DNA of 64,000 nucleotides from an uncultured Chlamydiae bacterium (GTDB lineage Bacteria > Chlamydiota > Chlamydiia > Chlamydiales > 2-12-FULL-49-11): contig CALKUQ010000020.1 of NCBI GenBank assembly GCA_937996705.1, positions 1 through 64,000 on the forward strand, in the 5' to 3' direction. Position 1 is the first letter of the stretch, and every line of letters begins with the position of its first letter. Made by a program: the position numbers and the translations under genes. The notes below the pieces were generated by a model, which searched no databases, was not told where the DNA came from, and saw only the letters and a program-made list of their open reading frames with translations. This document shows positions 33,142 to 43,019 of the stretch, piece by piece.

Positions 33142-35997
33142 TTAGTGTTGATGGATTTTAAGATCTATTGAGGAGATAGGATTGTAGAAAAAAGGCATTT
33201 CTGGAGATGTGGCTCCTTGAACTAAAAAGGCGATCCGCTTTGTGTTTTGTCTGGATAAAAAGGCGAGAGAAGTTGCTTTAAATTCCTCATAGGAGAGCGC
33301 TTCAGCAGCTTTTATGAGCTTAGATTTTTTCGTAAAATCGCCATTCCAGGAAAATGCTAGGGTATTAATTTCGCTTGCATAGGTAGAGAGATTCTCGGGC
33401 GGCTTAGAGAGGTTAATAAGAATGGATTGCTTGATTGCAAGGAATCTTTCTTGAGGAACATAGGTTTCAAAATTGTGACTAAAATCCTCTAAAAATAGTT
33501 CAAATCTTGCCAATAACTCTTCTGGAGGATGAGTGGCCGAGTGAACGGCAAAAAAGAGTAGAAGTTGATTTTCCTCCTCTTTTCCCCAGCTTCTTGCAAT
33601 GTAGGCAATTTGCTGTTTCGTACGAAGCGTATTAAAAAATGCTTCAGAAGTTGCTTTGGATAAAATTTGCTCAGAAATGACAGCATGAGGGCCAGTCTCT
33701 TTAAATTGAAGCATTAGAATAGCAGCATTGCCCTGCAGGGGGGTCTCCTTTTTAATAAGAAAGGGGCCTTTTGAATCGGGAAGGAAGAGGATTTTCTTTT
33801 TTGCGTGCTCAGAGCTAGGATAGACTGTGGCAGATAAATTTTTTTGTATTTGTCTCCAAAGTTCTAATGCACCGACAGATTCGATATTTCCAGAGATTGT
33901 TCCTTCTAAGTAGGCTTGGTTAAAAACACTTTCCTGGAAGGTGATAAAATCTTCGTAAGTTAAAGCGCTAAGGGCTTCATACAATTCAGAGCCAAGGGGG
34001 TAATTGTTATAAAGATTGTTAAGAAGGAGGCTAGAGGCTTGAAAGTAGGGGAGATTGAGGTTTTGATTTTCATAAGTGTTAGATAATTCGTCCTTTATTA
34101 GTTCAAATTCCTCTTTTGTTACGGCTGGCCCTTTTAGCGCGTCAATAAGAGTAGTCGTTAAAAGGCCGATCTTGTCTGAATAGCCATCTACAGATAAATA
34201 GAGCTTCAAGTCTGCTTTTGAAAAGCCCGCTGAGAGTCCAGCCCTGTTTGCGCTAAACAATGTTGGAGTCAATTTTCTGTGTAGATGAAGGACGAGGAGA
34301 TCTGTGCACGCAATGCTTTTTACTTGAGCGGTGATTAGGGGGGATTTAATACCCACCTGCAAAGAGACCGAGGGGATAAGGTAGTAGGTGTCTTTTATAA
34401 AATAGCATTTGCTGGAAGGGTCATCCACTAAAACTTCAGGGACTTCGGCGAGGGTCTCTTTTTCATTAGAGATAAGGCTTAGGTTGTTTGGGATAAATTT
34501 GTTAGGAGCTGACATTCCCAGTTTTGGGTTTGGCTTAATATTTGCCCATGCATGCAGTTTTTGTTCCTCAATTTTTACCGTTGTATAGGAGACATTCATC
34601 CATTTTTCCTGTCTATCGTGCTTCTGTTTGGTTAATTCTGCAGGAGCAGTTACAAAAAAAACGGTGTTCTCTGGTGTCATTTTTATTAAAACTTCTTGAA
34701 GCGCTTTTGGCTTGTATGCGTAAATTGAGGTGCTTTTCAGAGGAAAGGTTGAAAGTTTTTCATCTACCATGGTGTCTGCGATCTCAGAGACATAATTAAA
34801 TGCTGAATATCTCGATTGCCATTGGTAGTCAATCTCAGCCATTTTTTTATATTCGTTAAAGAGATGGGGAGGGATTGAGGTTTGCTTTAAATGAGATAGA
34901 GTTTGAAAAACCCTAGAAAACACTGCGTCTAAGTTTTGTAGCCCAGATTTTGTTAGATCAATACTCAAGTTTAAAAGAACTAAATTTTTTCCAAGCCGGT
35001 CACTTTCTGCGTAGAGTCCCTCAATCAATCCCTCTTCTCTTAGAGATTGGAAAAGGCTGTGATCCCCCTTATAATTAAGAGCGTAGGCGATTAAATCAGG
35101 TAATCTTCCGTCAGAGTCTGCTGCAACTTCTGGAGGCATTTCCCAAGCAAGGCTTGCCCGTTTTAGATTTTTAATCGGCTCGATATAAGTAATATGTCCT
35201 TTTTGCCCAGCGCTAAAAAGGGGCTCAGATCCTGTTTTGCAAATAGACCCTGATGGGACCTCAGAAAATATAGAAACAGTTGTTGTTACAAGGCTTTCTA
35301 ACGGCTCTTTTGAATAAATAACCAGGTGCATTTGATTTGCAGTATAATTAGATTGATACCAATTTTTTAAGGTTTCAATCGGGATAATGCTTAAAGTAGC
35401 TGCAGTTCCCGTGCTGAATTTACTCATCGGATTTTTTTGATTACAAGTCTCTTTAAGAACCATGAATTCTCGCCAGCCATCATGCTCGACGTTTTTAAGA
35501 TGTTCCTGATTGACAGCATTGAGTTCCCGTTTGACTGCATCAGTCTTAAAAAGAGGGCCAGTAAAAAAACCAGAAAAGACATCTAGAGTTTCTGTGAAAT
35601 TTTCGTGATTAATAGAAAACATATAAACAGTTCTGTCGGGCTTTGTATAAGCGTTCGTAGTTCCGCAATTATCTGTAATTTTTTGCCAAAACGTGTTTTC
35701 ATCAGGATATTTTTTCGAGCCCATAAAGAGCATATGCTCACAAAAGTGGGCCATTCCTGGATACTCTTCAGGATCATGAATCGATCCACACTCCACAGAG
35801 AGAGCAGCGGCAGATTGATTTGCATCAGGATCTGAAACAATGTAGGCCTCTAGTCCATTTTCCAAACGAATCTTAATCGATTTTCTGCATTTTAAGGAGG
35901 GGGTAAGGATTTGGAGGGGATTTTGGTCTTCAACAATTTCATAGGTAGCAGCATTTGCATAGCAAATAAACAATAATGTGGGCATTACTTTTAACAT
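33142..35997 (-). CDS. ptr: M16-family metalloprotease (insulinase/pitrilysin type)
   Basis: A 951-residue zinc protease. A signal peptide (MLKVMPTLLFICYANA) suggests a periplasmic location. The inverted zinc motif HFCEH is at residues 84-88, with the distal Glu165 in NAVNQEH at the pitrilysin spacing. M16 halves, each with two domains, follow, the second catalytically inactive as usual. The best match is protease III/pitrilysin, equivalent to CT806. Followed by the P-loop protein; plsB lies 9 bp upstream on the same strand. Confidence 0.9.
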   Translation of the reverse strand: MLKVMPTLLFICYANAATYEIVEDQNPLQILTPSLKCRKSIKIRLENGLEAYIVSDPDANQSAAALSVECGSIHDPEEYPGMAHFCEHMLFMGSKKYPDENTFWQKITDNCGTTNAYTKPDRTVYMFSINHENFTETLDVFSGFFTGPLFKTDAVKRELNAVNQEHLKNVEHDGWREFMVLKETCNQKNPMSKFSTGTAATLSIIPIETLKNWYQSNYTANQMHLVIYSKEPLESLVTTTVSIFSEVPSGSICKTGSEPLFSAGQKGHITYIEPIKNLKRASLAWEMPPEVAADSDGRLPDLIAYALNYKGDHSLFQSLREEGLIEGLYAESDRLGKNLVLLNLSIDLTKSGLQNLDAVFSRVFQTLSHLKQTSIPPHLFNEYKKMAEIDYQWQSRYSAFNYVSEIADTMVDEKLSTFPLKSTSIYAYKPKALQEVLIKMTPENTVFFVTAPAELTKQKHDRQEKWMNVSYTTVKIEEQKLHAWANIKPNPKLGMSAPNKFIPNNLSLISNEKETLAEVPEVLVDDPSSKCYFIKDTYYLIPSVSLQVGIKSPLITAQVKSIACTDLLVLHLHRKLTPTLFSANRAGLSAGFSKADLKLYLSVDGYSDKIGLLTTTLIDALKGPAVTKEEFELIKDELSNTYENQNLNLPYFQASSLLLNNLYNNYPLGSELYEALSALTYEDFITFQESVFNQAYLEGTISGNIESVGALELWRQIQKNLSATVYPSSEHAKKKILFLPDSKGPFLIKKETPLQGNAAILMLQFKETGPHAVISEQILSKATSEAFFNTLRTKQQIAYIARSWGKEEENQLLLFFAVHSATHPPEELLARFELFLEDFSHNFETYVPQERFLAIKQSILINLSKPPENLSTYASEINTLAFSWNGDFTKKSKLIKAAEALSYEEFKATSLAFLSRQNTKRIAFLVQGATSPEMPFFYNPISSIDLKIHQH

Positions 35998-36006
35998 GTG
36001 GCGCTC

Positions 36007-37023
36007 CTAATTAGGAAATTTCTCATACATTTCTGTGACTAGGCTGCAAATGTAGCTAGCTCTATAATCTTTTCTTTTAATTCTATCTGTTGTATCAGAA
36101 TTTGGGAAATTCTCCATATCAATTTCTTTTCCAAAATGAAAAAAAACTGAGGCCTCGTTTGTGGGTCTTTTTTCTCCAAGATCGATTTGAAGCTCTTCTG
36201 GAGGAGGGAGGAGATCATGGGTGGATAAGGCTAGAGGAAAATAGTGAGTCGGAGACTTTGCTTTTCTCCCTAAAAGATAGAGCAGCTCAATGCTTTGGGG
36301 GTCAAATTTTGAAACTCTAACAACCCCAGTTTCATCAGGACGGTCTCGACCACCACTTGGAAAAATCACAATCAGCTCAGAACCGTTGTCTAAATGCTCT
36401 CCGAGTCTAAGCATAGTGCACTTGTTGTGCTCCATCATTTGAGTCTTTCGATCGGGATAGACATCGAAATATTTTTTTGAATAGACGCAGAATAGATTTG
36501 TGCCAAGGCTAAAGGGGACAGCTAAGGCGTCTGTAACGACACGCTCCCCTGCTACAAAGGTGATTTTATCTGCAAGATTAGGAAATTTAGTTTTGAGTAA
36601 GAGATCTAGAGCTTGAGGATCGGCCTCAATCTGGTGATTGGCAAAAATAACGACATTTTCTCCGCGATCTAAAATAGATTCGATCTCTTTAAGAGTTTCA
36701 ATTCCAAAAAGGGCAGAATTTTTAAAATCGATTAAAGCTCCAAAAAGAATTGCCCCAAATTCGTAATGATTAAACGGCTCTCTTACAGATCTGTGGTAGG
36801 GTTCAAAAGTAACCGGAGATTGAATCTGATCTAAGACTAGTTTTGCGTAAGAGGTTAGATGGGGTCTATAAAAGTTTTTATCTAATCCTTTTAGAGTTAT
36901 GATCGTTTCAAAGTCGTCTAGAAAATCAGCCATGATTTTCCAGTACTTGCTGTCAGGAGCTTTTGCCTTAAAAGGCTCTATCAAATCTCTAAAAGGTGTA
37001 TTAGTATTCAAGCCTTTTTCCAT
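36007..37023 (-). CDS. plsB: Glycerol-3-phosphate 1-O-acyltransferase (plant-type)
   Basis: Adds the first acyl chain to glycerol-3-phosphate in membrane lipid synthesis. The 338-residue protein has the acyltransferase motif NHQIEAD (His130, Asp135), FVAGERVV and IFPSGGRDRPDE, the glycerol-phosphate-binding block. The size and motifs are those of the soluble plant/chloroplast ATS1 type rather than E. coli PlsB, as for CT807. The start at 37023 overlaps the end of the RNase G gene by 23 bp. Confidence 0.88.
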   Translation of the reverse strand: MEKGLNTNTPFRDLIEPFKAKAPDSKYWKIMADFLDDFETIITLKGLDKNFYRPHLTSYAKLVLDQIQSPVTFEPYHRSVREPFNHYEFGAILFGALIDFKNSALFGIETLKEIESILDRGENVVIFANHQIEADPQALDLLLKTKFPNLADKITFVAGERVVTDALAVPFSLGTNLFCVYSKKYFDVYPDRKTQMMEHNKCTMLRLGEHLDNGSELIVIFPSGGRDRPDETGVVRVSKFDPQSIELLYLLGRKAKSPTHYFPLALSTHDLLPPPEELQIDLGEKRPTNEASVFFHFGKEIDMENFPNSDTTDRIKRKDYRASYICSLVTEMYEKFPN

Positions 37024-38548
37024 CTAAACTTGAGAAAATTTCAAAATCATTTAAATGTAATAGATCATTTTCTTTAAAACTAATGGTTGCATTCAATTTC
37101 GTTGCCATTTTTTCAAGATAACGTTTATCCGTGTGTTCAAGAAAGTGGTTGAGTTCTGGATGGACAGTAACTTGTAGAGCGGACTCTTCGTGGTGCAAAA
37201 TAATCTCTTTTAGCGAGCGCTCTAATTCAATAGAGATGCTCTCGTAATTTTTAATAAGCCCTTTTCCTGAGCAGTAAGGGCAGTCTGTGAAAAGGGTCTG
37301 CATCAGAGATTCTCGGCTTCTTTGTCTAGTCATTTCAACTAGGCCAAACTCACTCATTCCTAGGATAGTACACTTGGCTGAATCATCTTTCATCGCCTCT
37401 TTCAAGCGTTCCAGGACTCTTCTTTGATTTTTTCTTGAACGCATATCAATAAAGTCGCAGACGACAAGACCTCCCACATTTCTAACTCTGAGTTGTCTTG
37501 CGATTTCATCAGCAGCTTCCATGTTGATTTTTACGAGTGTCTCTTCCACATCACCCGTTGAGTCATTTTTTTGACTTCTTCCGGAGTTTACGTCGATGGT
37601 ATACATAGCTTCAGTTCGATCAAAGTAGAGATAGCCTCCGCAATTTAACCAAATTTTTCTAGCAAGAGCTTTTTCTATCTCTTTTTCTACATTGAATTTT
37701 TTAAACATCGGAATTTTGTCACGATAGTACTCAATTTTTAACGATTGATCCTCATCCTTATACCGATTATACATTTTTAAACAGGCATTATAGGTTGCAT
37801 GGTTGTCGATCAAAATGCGGTGAAATTTTTTATCAAGAGCCGTCATAACCGCTTTCTTGATAAGATCTGACTCTTTATAGAGGCAGGAAGCTCCATCAGC
37901 TTTTTGGAAACCATCAATAATTCTGTTCCAGGTCTCTACAAGTTCATGAGCCTCTTCTACAAGCTGGTCGGTAGAGGCAAGTGTGCTTGCAGTTCTGCAA
38001 ATCAGCCCCATATCGGTCGGCATTTCAAACGAGCGAATAATTTGTTTAAGCCTCTCTCGGGATGCGGGGTCAGAAATCTTTTTTGAGACGCCCCTATGCG
38101 AGGTGTTAGGGAGGAGGACAAGATACCTTCCTGGGATGGATAGGTTTGAGGTGAGTCTTGCACCTTTTGTTCCTATAGCTTCCTTAACAACTTGGACTAA
38201 AACTGTTTGATCTTTCTGAAGGATCTTAGTGATATCGGTCTCTTTATTCTTGTTAGCTTCATAAGAGGCGGGATCATACTCCCACTCGAAGTCCATATCA
38301 AAGAGCTCTTGAAACTTCTGAGTATTTTCGACAATATCGGAGATGTGAATAAATCCATTATCGCCTTCACCAATATCAATAAAAGCAGATTGAATATTTC
38401 GGAGAATGTTTGTGACTCTTCCACGGTAGATATTACCGGTGATTTGCCGATTTTTTTTACGCTCAACAACAAGTTCTTGCAATCGTTTATCGCAAAGAGT
38501 TGCAAGTCGAGTCTCCTTAGACTCAATATTTAAAAGAATTTCTTTCAT
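37001..38548 (-). CDS. rng: Ribonuclease G
   Basis: Endonuclease that processes 16S rRNA 5' ends and degrades mRNA. The 515-residue protein carries an N-terminal S1 domain (NIYRGRVTNILRNIQSAFIDI), the catalytic-metal blocks YTIDVNSGRSQKND and VVCDFIDMRSRKNQ, and the Cys pair CPYCSGKGLI that holds the zinc link. There is no long C-terminal scaffold, so RNase G rather than RNase E. It corresponds to CT808. Confidence 0.95.
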   Translation of the reverse strand: MKEILLNIESKETRLATLCDKRLQELVVERKKNRQITGNIYRGRVTNILRNIQSAFIDIGEGDNGFIHISDIVENTQKFQELFDMDFEWEYDPASYEANKNKETDITKILQKDQTVLVQVVKEAIGTKGARLTSNLSIPGRYLVLLPNTSHRGVSKKISDPASRERLKQIIRSFEMPTDMGLICRTASTLASTDQLVEEAHELVETWNRIIDGFQKADGASCLYKESDLIKKAVMTALDKKFHRILIDNHATYNACLKMYNRYKDEDQSLKIEYYRDKIPMFKKFNVEKEIEKALARKIWLNCGGYLYFDRTEAMYTIDVNSGRSQKNDSTGDVEETLVKINMEAADEIARQLRVRNVGGLVVCDFIDMRSRKNQRRVLERLKEAMKDDSAKCTILGMSEFGLVEMTRQRSRESLMQTLFTDCPYCSGKGLIKNYESISIELERSLKEIILHHEESALQVTVHPELNHFLEHTDKRYLEKMATKLNATISFKENDLLHLNDFEIFSSLDGKRLEY

Positions 38549-38609
38549 TTATACGCCTAGTATTACAATCTATTATTGATGTTAGTTTACACTAAAAAAT
38601 AGATTAATA

Positions 38610-38792
38610 CTACGCCTCTTTTACAGCGCCGTAACTTCTTCCTTTATATTGTCCGCATGAAGGACAAGCGTGGTGAGGAAGAATCGAGTTTTTGCAGTTT
38701 ACGCAAACAGTAAAAGCTTTAGGTTTTTTTGCTAAATGAGCTAGTTTGCTATTCTTTTTCGCATTTGAGTGACGACCTCTGGGTACTGCCAT
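38610..38792 (-). CDS. rpmF: 50S ribosomal protein L32
   Basis: A 60-residue ribosomal protein with MAVPRGRHSNAKKNSK and the zinc ribbon CVNCKNSILPHHACPSCG, in which all four Cys are present. It lies 2 bp after the YceD gene, the usual yceD-rpmF pairing, and corresponds to CT810. Confidence 0.97.
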   Translation of the reverse strand: MAVPRGRHSNAKKNSKLAHLAKKPKAFTVCVNCKNSILPHHACPSCGQYKGRSYGAVKEA

Positions 38793-38794
38793 TG

Positions 38795-39229
38795 TTAGAT
38801 CTCCTTAAAGGTTAAGACAGAGTCTTGTTTGAAATATTTGTTTAAGTCTTTACGCATTGAGCATCCGCCTTCACACTCACTGTATAAGGGAATTTCCAAA
38901 AGGATCGCATCTCTTAAAGGTTCTTTTAAATCAAAAATTTTAGAGGAGATATTTTCTACCTCTTCTGTGATATAAAGCCCCTCAATGGAGAAAGGTACGT
39001 CGATCAATTCGTTACAAATCTTACAGTAAGTTTGATAGGTTGTTGAAAGGTCAAGTGTTATAACCAGGTGATTTTCTGCTAAATAGGCACTCCCAGAAAA
39101 AGCAATTTTTTCAGGAAAGAAAAGATTGCCATCTGTGATGTCCAAAAAAGCCGAATCGACCTCTTGTTCTAAGAGCTCAACGTCCCCTTCTTTCAAACGG
39201 TCTACATAAATATTAAAGACTTCTTGCAT
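38795..39229 (-). CDS. YceD/DUF177 large-ribosomal-RNA accumulation protein
   Basis: A 144-residue protein that pairs with L32 across bacteria and supports 23S rRNA accumulation. Seen are the family's C-terminal Cys pairs (YCKICNELIDVPFS and ECEGGCSMRKDL). It lies directly upstream of rpmF and 28 bp after lpxB on the same strand. The N-terminal half is weakly conserved, as in the family. Confidence 0.82.
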   Translation of the reverse strand: MQEVFNIYVDRLKEGDVELLEQEVDSAFLDITDGNLFFPEKIAFSGSAYLAENHLVITLDLSTTYQTYCKICNELIDVPFSIEGLYITEEVENISSKIFDLKEPLRDAILLEIPLYSECEGGCSMRKDLNKYFKQDSVLTFKEI

Positions 39230-39257
39230 AATGGAGACAATTCTAGGTGATCCTCTC

Positions 39258-40361
39258 TTAAATATCCAGAAGAAGATTTAATAAATTAGCAGGGGCGGAA
39301 GGTCTGTCTAAAATTTTCTTTACGTTGAGACATCCTTGGCGGATAAATGCTCTCTCCTCTGGATTTGTAGCAAGGTTGTATACTTCTTGTTTTAGATTTT
39401 CGAGAGTGGCAAATGAGGCGATATATTCGGGGAAAATGCGACGTTGAGCGATTAGATTTACTAGGGAATAGTGGGGAAGAAATACTTTAAAGATGTGCTG
39501 AAGGAGGAATTGCTCAATTTTAGGGAGGGGAAAGGAGGTGATTGTGGGGACCCCAAAACATGCGAGCTCAAGATTGATGGTTCCCAGTTTTGAAAGGGCA
39601 AATTCAGAGAGGTGCATCAATTCGAAACGATCTTCTGGGGGGATAAGAATCGCAGAAGTGTTGGACTTTTTAAGGATGGCTGTGATGAGGGGGATGAGGT
39701 TGTCTGAAGCGACACTAATAGCGATTTGATGGGATGTAAGATCTTTGACTGCTGCGAGTTGAAGTGGGAGGTTGAGGGAGGTCTCTTTTCTCCTGCTTCC
39801 AGGAAAGAGGGCTATGATCGGTTTATTTTTTTGAAAAGAGAGTTTGTGGGTAAGTTTGTAGTGGGAAAGCTCCTCTACTAAAGGGTGTCCGATGTATTCT
39901 ACGGGGAGGGGGGAGTCTTTGAAATATTTTTTCTCGAAAGGGAGGATAGAGAGGAGGAGATCGAAGTTTTTTTCTAAGGTTTTGATTCTTCCCTTTCGCC
40001 ACGCCCAAACGCTAGGGGAGACGAGTTGAATGATTTTTCCTTTGTAGCCCTTCTTTCGAAGGGATTTGGCTAGAATAAGGCTAAATTCCGCATTGTCGAT
40101 GAGTAAAACAACTTTTGGCTCGCCCTCTAAAATTACTTTTCTGATTTTAAAAAAAAGTCTTATAAGTCTTGGAAGGGCCTTCAGTATGCTTGTGAGCCCC
40201 ATTACATTGAAGTCGTCTATAGAAAAAAGTTCTGTAGCTCCGATTTCTTTTAATTTTGGTCCTACAACTCCGCGAATTTCAATTTTTCCAGAAAGATCTT
40301 TGAGGTAATTTGCGCCGATTGCATCGCCGCTTTTTTCCCCAGCTACAACAAAAAGGGTCAT
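39258..40361 (-). CDS. lpxB: Lipid A disaccharide synthase
   Basis: Condenses UDP-2,3-diacylglucosamine with lipid X to form the lipid A disaccharide backbone. The 367-residue product carries FVVAGEKSGDAIGANYLKDL at the N-terminus, VSPSVWAWRKGRIKTLEKN and a glycosyltransferase loop FPGSRRKETSLNLPL. The length suits the usual bacterial LpxB. It overlaps pcnB by 4 bp, the arrangement lpxB-pcnB known from C. trachomatis CT410-CT411. Confidence 0.95.
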   Translation of the reverse strand: MTLFVVAGEKSGDAIGANYLKDLSGKIEIRGVVGPKLKEIGATELFSIDDFNVMGLTSILKALPRLIRLFFKIRKVILEGEPKVVLLIDNAEFSLILAKSLRKKGYKGKIIQLVSPSVWAWRKGRIKTLEKNFDLLLSILPFEKKYFKDSPLPVEYIGHPLVEELSHYKLTHKLSFQKNKPIIALFPGSRRKETSLNLPLQLAAVKDLTSHQIAISVASDNLIPLITAILKKSNTSAILIPPEDRFELMHLSEFALSKLGTINLELACFGVPTITSFPLPKIEQFLLQHIFKVFLPHYSLVNLIAQRRIFPEYIASFATLENLKQEVYNLATNPEERAFIRQGCLNVKKILDRPSAPANLLNLLLDI

Positions 40362-41572
40362 CTTCTTCGGGGGCGTCTAGAGGAGGGGCGCTTTCCTTGT
40401 TTTTTCCAGAAATAGTCCCACTCTTGATAAAGATTTTGAAGTCCCGGTTCGATTTGGCTTCGGAGTTCAAAAAATTGGAGAGCTAAATTAAAGTCGGGGA
40501 TAGCAGGAATTTTTTGACGTGTCGATTTCTTTTTTTCCAGGGGGGTAAAGCGGAATTGAGAAGTCAGAATTGAGGCCATGCTGTATACAATTTTCTTTGG
40601 TACGATAAGAAATGGGGCAAAAGCGTCTCTAATCATAAAAAGAGACTCTTCCTGAATTTCTCCTAAGTGCATGGGGCGCTCTCTCCCCTCATTTAAAATT
40701 CTTAAATGCTTTTCAAGAAGGGGGAAGACGAGGGCAGAGAGCAAGACGGGGCGTTGTTGGTTTTTTTTGGGTTCCACTAGTACATTGCTGTCGATTTCTC
40801 GAAGAAATTCGTAAATAGTTTCCCCTTGCCCGTGCTCAAATGCTTCTGAAAGCTTGGGTGCAAGGAGGGTTAAAAAGCCGTGCTCTGCTAAAAGTTTTAT
40901 AAAACCATCGCTGTATCCCGATTCAAGCATCCGTAAAAGTTCCTCGAAAATTCTTGCTTGAGAACTTTTAAGAATTTCACTTCTGCACTCAAAGAGGGCC
41001 TCTTGCGCTGCCTGGTCAATAGTGATCCCGAATCTGGCCCGAAACTTTAGAAGCCGAATCATTCGAACAGGATCTTGTTTGAATCTGACGTGAGGATTTC
41101 CAATCGTCCTGAGGAGGTTTTTTTTCGCATCTTTGTACCCATCGACATAGTCGGTAATTGTCTCGTCTGTAGGGTCGAAAAAAAGTCCATTGATGGTGAA
41201 ATCACGTCTCATAACATCTTCTTCTTCACTTCCCCACTCGTTGTCTTCAACGATTAGGGCGTCGTTGCTATTATCCCCTTTGCGGAACGTTGCAACTTCG
41301 AGAACTTTAGAGCCTACATGGACGTGGGCTAATCGGAATCTCTTTCCGATTAAATAGCAGCGATTAAAAAGTTTTTTAATCTCTTCAGGTTTGGCCGAAG
41401 TTGAGATATCAAAATCTTTCGGAGGGTTGCTTAAGAGGAGATCCCTTACAGAGCCGCCGACTACATATGCGATATAGCCTGCATTTTTAAGGGTTTCAAT
41501 AACAAAAAGGGCGGCAGGATCAATTTTTTCTTTTGATATACCGTGTTCAGATTTCTGATAGACTTTAGGCAC
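40358..41572 (-). CDS. pcnB: Poly(A) polymerase / tRNA nucleotidyltransferase family protein
   Basis: Class II nucleotidyltransferase that adds poly(A) tails. The catalytic motif is VVGGSVRDLLLSNPPKDFDI (residues about 36-55), with GxD and the later RRDFTINGLFFDP. The Arg-rich C-terminus and size (404 residues) favour PcnB over CCA-adding enzymes. Start at 41572; 4-bp overlap with lpxB. It is divergent from the permease gene, whose ATG is 51 bp away. Confidence 0.9.
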   Translation of the reverse strand: MPKVYQKSEHGISKEKIDPAALFVIETLKNAGYIAYVVGGSVRDLLLSNPPKDFDISTSAKPEEIKKLFNRCYLIGKRFRLAHVHVGSKVLEVATFRKGDNSNDALIVEDNEWGSEEEDVMRRDFTINGLFFDPTDETITDYVDGYKDAKKNLLRTIGNPHVRFKQDPVRMIRLLKFRARFGITIDQAAQEALFECRSEILKSSQARIFEELLRMLESGYSDGFIKLLAEHGFLTLLAPKLSEAFEHGQGETIYEFLREIDSNVLVEPKKNQQRPVLLSALVFPLLEKHLRILNEGRERPMHLGEIQEESLFMIRDAFAPFLIVPKKIVYSMASILTSQFRFTPLEKKKSTRQKIPAIPDFNLALQFFELRSQIEPGLQNLYQEWDYFWKKQGKRPSSRRPRRR

Positions 41573-41623
41573 ATTACCACTTGCGTTTATTCGAAAAAGT
41601 AGGATACCATATTTGGTACGATT

Positions 41624-42793
41624 ATGAAAATGAAAACCTTTTTAGGATCTCTTTTAATTGGTGGAACTGCTCTTGGGGCCGGTATGCTGGCACTCCCTTT
41701 GGCAACTGCTGTTGGAGGGTTGGTTCCCTCTTGGACCGTCTATTTTTTATCATGGATTTTCAGCGTTGCAACAGGGCTTTTATTTGTAGAAATCGGACTT
41801 TGGCTTCCTAGAAATGCTAATATTGTTTCAATGGCGACTGCATTGCTAGGGAAGACAGGTAAATGGCTTGCCTGGACTTTATATATCTTTCTTTTTTACA
41901 GCCTTACTGTGGCGTATGTCGCAGGTGGAGGTCGCTTATTTTCAGAGACTTATTCAACATTTGGTATTTTATTATTTACTTCTCTATTTGGAGGTGTAGT
42001 TTTTTTAGGTACTAAAATTGCGGGAAGGGTCAATGGGATTCTTATGGCAGGATTGATCCTCTCCTACTTAGGATTTGTGGTCTTTGGTGTGGAAAAAATA
42101 GATTTTTCTAGGATTCAAGAGTGGGGTTGGAAGGGGGCAATTTTGGGATTGCCTGTTATTTTTACCTCATTTAGTTATCAAGGGACGGTGCCTACCTTGC
42201 TGGAATACTTAGGTAGAGATGGAAAGCGGACAAGATTTGCTATTATAGCTGGGACGACTATCCCGTTTGTGGCCTATATTATTTGGGATATCATTATTAA
42301 GGGGATTGTCCCTGTCGAAGGGCCGCACGGTCTTCTTGCAGCTAGAGAATTGGGGGTTACTGCTGTTGAGCCTTTAAAGTTTATTCTTCAAAATTCCAAA
42401 ATTTCTTTAATAGGAAATTTCTTTGCCTTCTTTGCCCTCACCACTTCATTTATTGGGGTTACTCTAGGGCTTTTAGATTTTTTAATGGACTCTCTAAAAA
42501 TAGAGCATACTCAGGTTAAAAGGGGGGGGCTTGCCCTGATTGTCTATGTTCCCCCAGTTATTATTGCCCTTACCAATCCTTCGATTTTCTTTCATGCGCT
42601 TGGATACGCAGGCGGATTTGGATGTGCCATTCTCTTAGGTCTTCTTCCTACTATGATGGCCTGGGTTGGAAGATATTACAAAAAACTTCCAGGTAACAAC
42701 AGACTTCTCCCAGGGGGAAAGATTTCTCTTGTGCTCCTTTTCTTATTTGCTCTGTTTGAAATCAGTGTTCAGATTTACAAACAATTCAACTAA
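41624..42793 (+). CDS. Aromatic amino acid permease (TyrP/Mtr family)
   Basis: Proton-coupled amino acid importer of the inner membrane. The 389-residue protein has about 11 hydrophobic segments and the family's N-terminal GGTALGAGMLALPLATA, which holds the unwound substrate-binding helix 1. C. trachomatis has two such genes, CT817/CT818 tyrP. Chlamydiae import most amino acids from the host, which fits. Substrate preference (Tyr, Trp, Phe) is not decidable here. No apparent gene follows on its strand. Confidence 0.88.
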   Translation: MKMKTFLGSLLIGGTALGAGMLALPLATAVGGLVPSWTVYFLSWIFSVATGLLFVEIGLWLPRNANIVSMATALLGKTGKWLAWTLYIFLFYSLTVAYVAGGGRLFSETYSTFGILLFTSLFGGVVFLGTKIAGRVNGILMAGLILSYLGFVVFGVEKIDFSRIQEWGWKGAILGLPVIFTSFSYQGTVPTLLEYLGRDGKRTRFAIIAGTTIPFVAYIIWDIIIKGIVPVEGPHGLLAARELGVTAVEPLKFILQNSKISLIGNFFAFFALTTSFIGVTLGLLDFLMDSLKIEHTQVKRGGLALIVYVPPVIIALTNPSIFFHALGYAGGFGCAILLGLLPTMMAWVGRYYKKLPGNNRLLPGGKISLVLLFLFALFEISVQIYKQFN

Positions 42794-42814
42794 ATTACAA
42801 AAAAAGAAAACTAA

Positions 42815-42985
42815 TTATTTTATTTTTTTCTTAGCAGAGTAGACTCCGTATAGAGCTAAGCCAAGAAGAACGACAAAGGCAGTGCCTAGAACTAGATGTC
42901 GAAGTGGTGGCACAAGTAAAACAATTAAAAGTACTAGAACTAAAATGCCTGCTTGAATTGCGTGAAGGGTAAGATGAAGTCCCAT
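42815..42985 (-). CDS. Small two-helix membrane protein
   Basis: A 56-residue ORF starting MGLHLTLHAIQAGILVLVLL, with AAGGAG six bases upstream of the ATG at 42985. Two hydrophobic segments (about residues 10-24 and 32-48) flank a short PPLRHLV turn, and a basic tail ends in SAKKKIK. It is convergent with the permease, 21 bp apart. No family recognised. Spans the tail of the decayed transposase downstream, and has no similarity to it. Confidence 0.6.
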   Translation of the reverse strand: MGLHLTLHAIQAGILVLVLLIVLLVPPLRHLVLGTAFVVLLGLALYGVYSAKKKIK

Positions 42986-43019
42986 AAAATTCTCCTTTTA
43001 TTTTTACAGATAGCATAGA

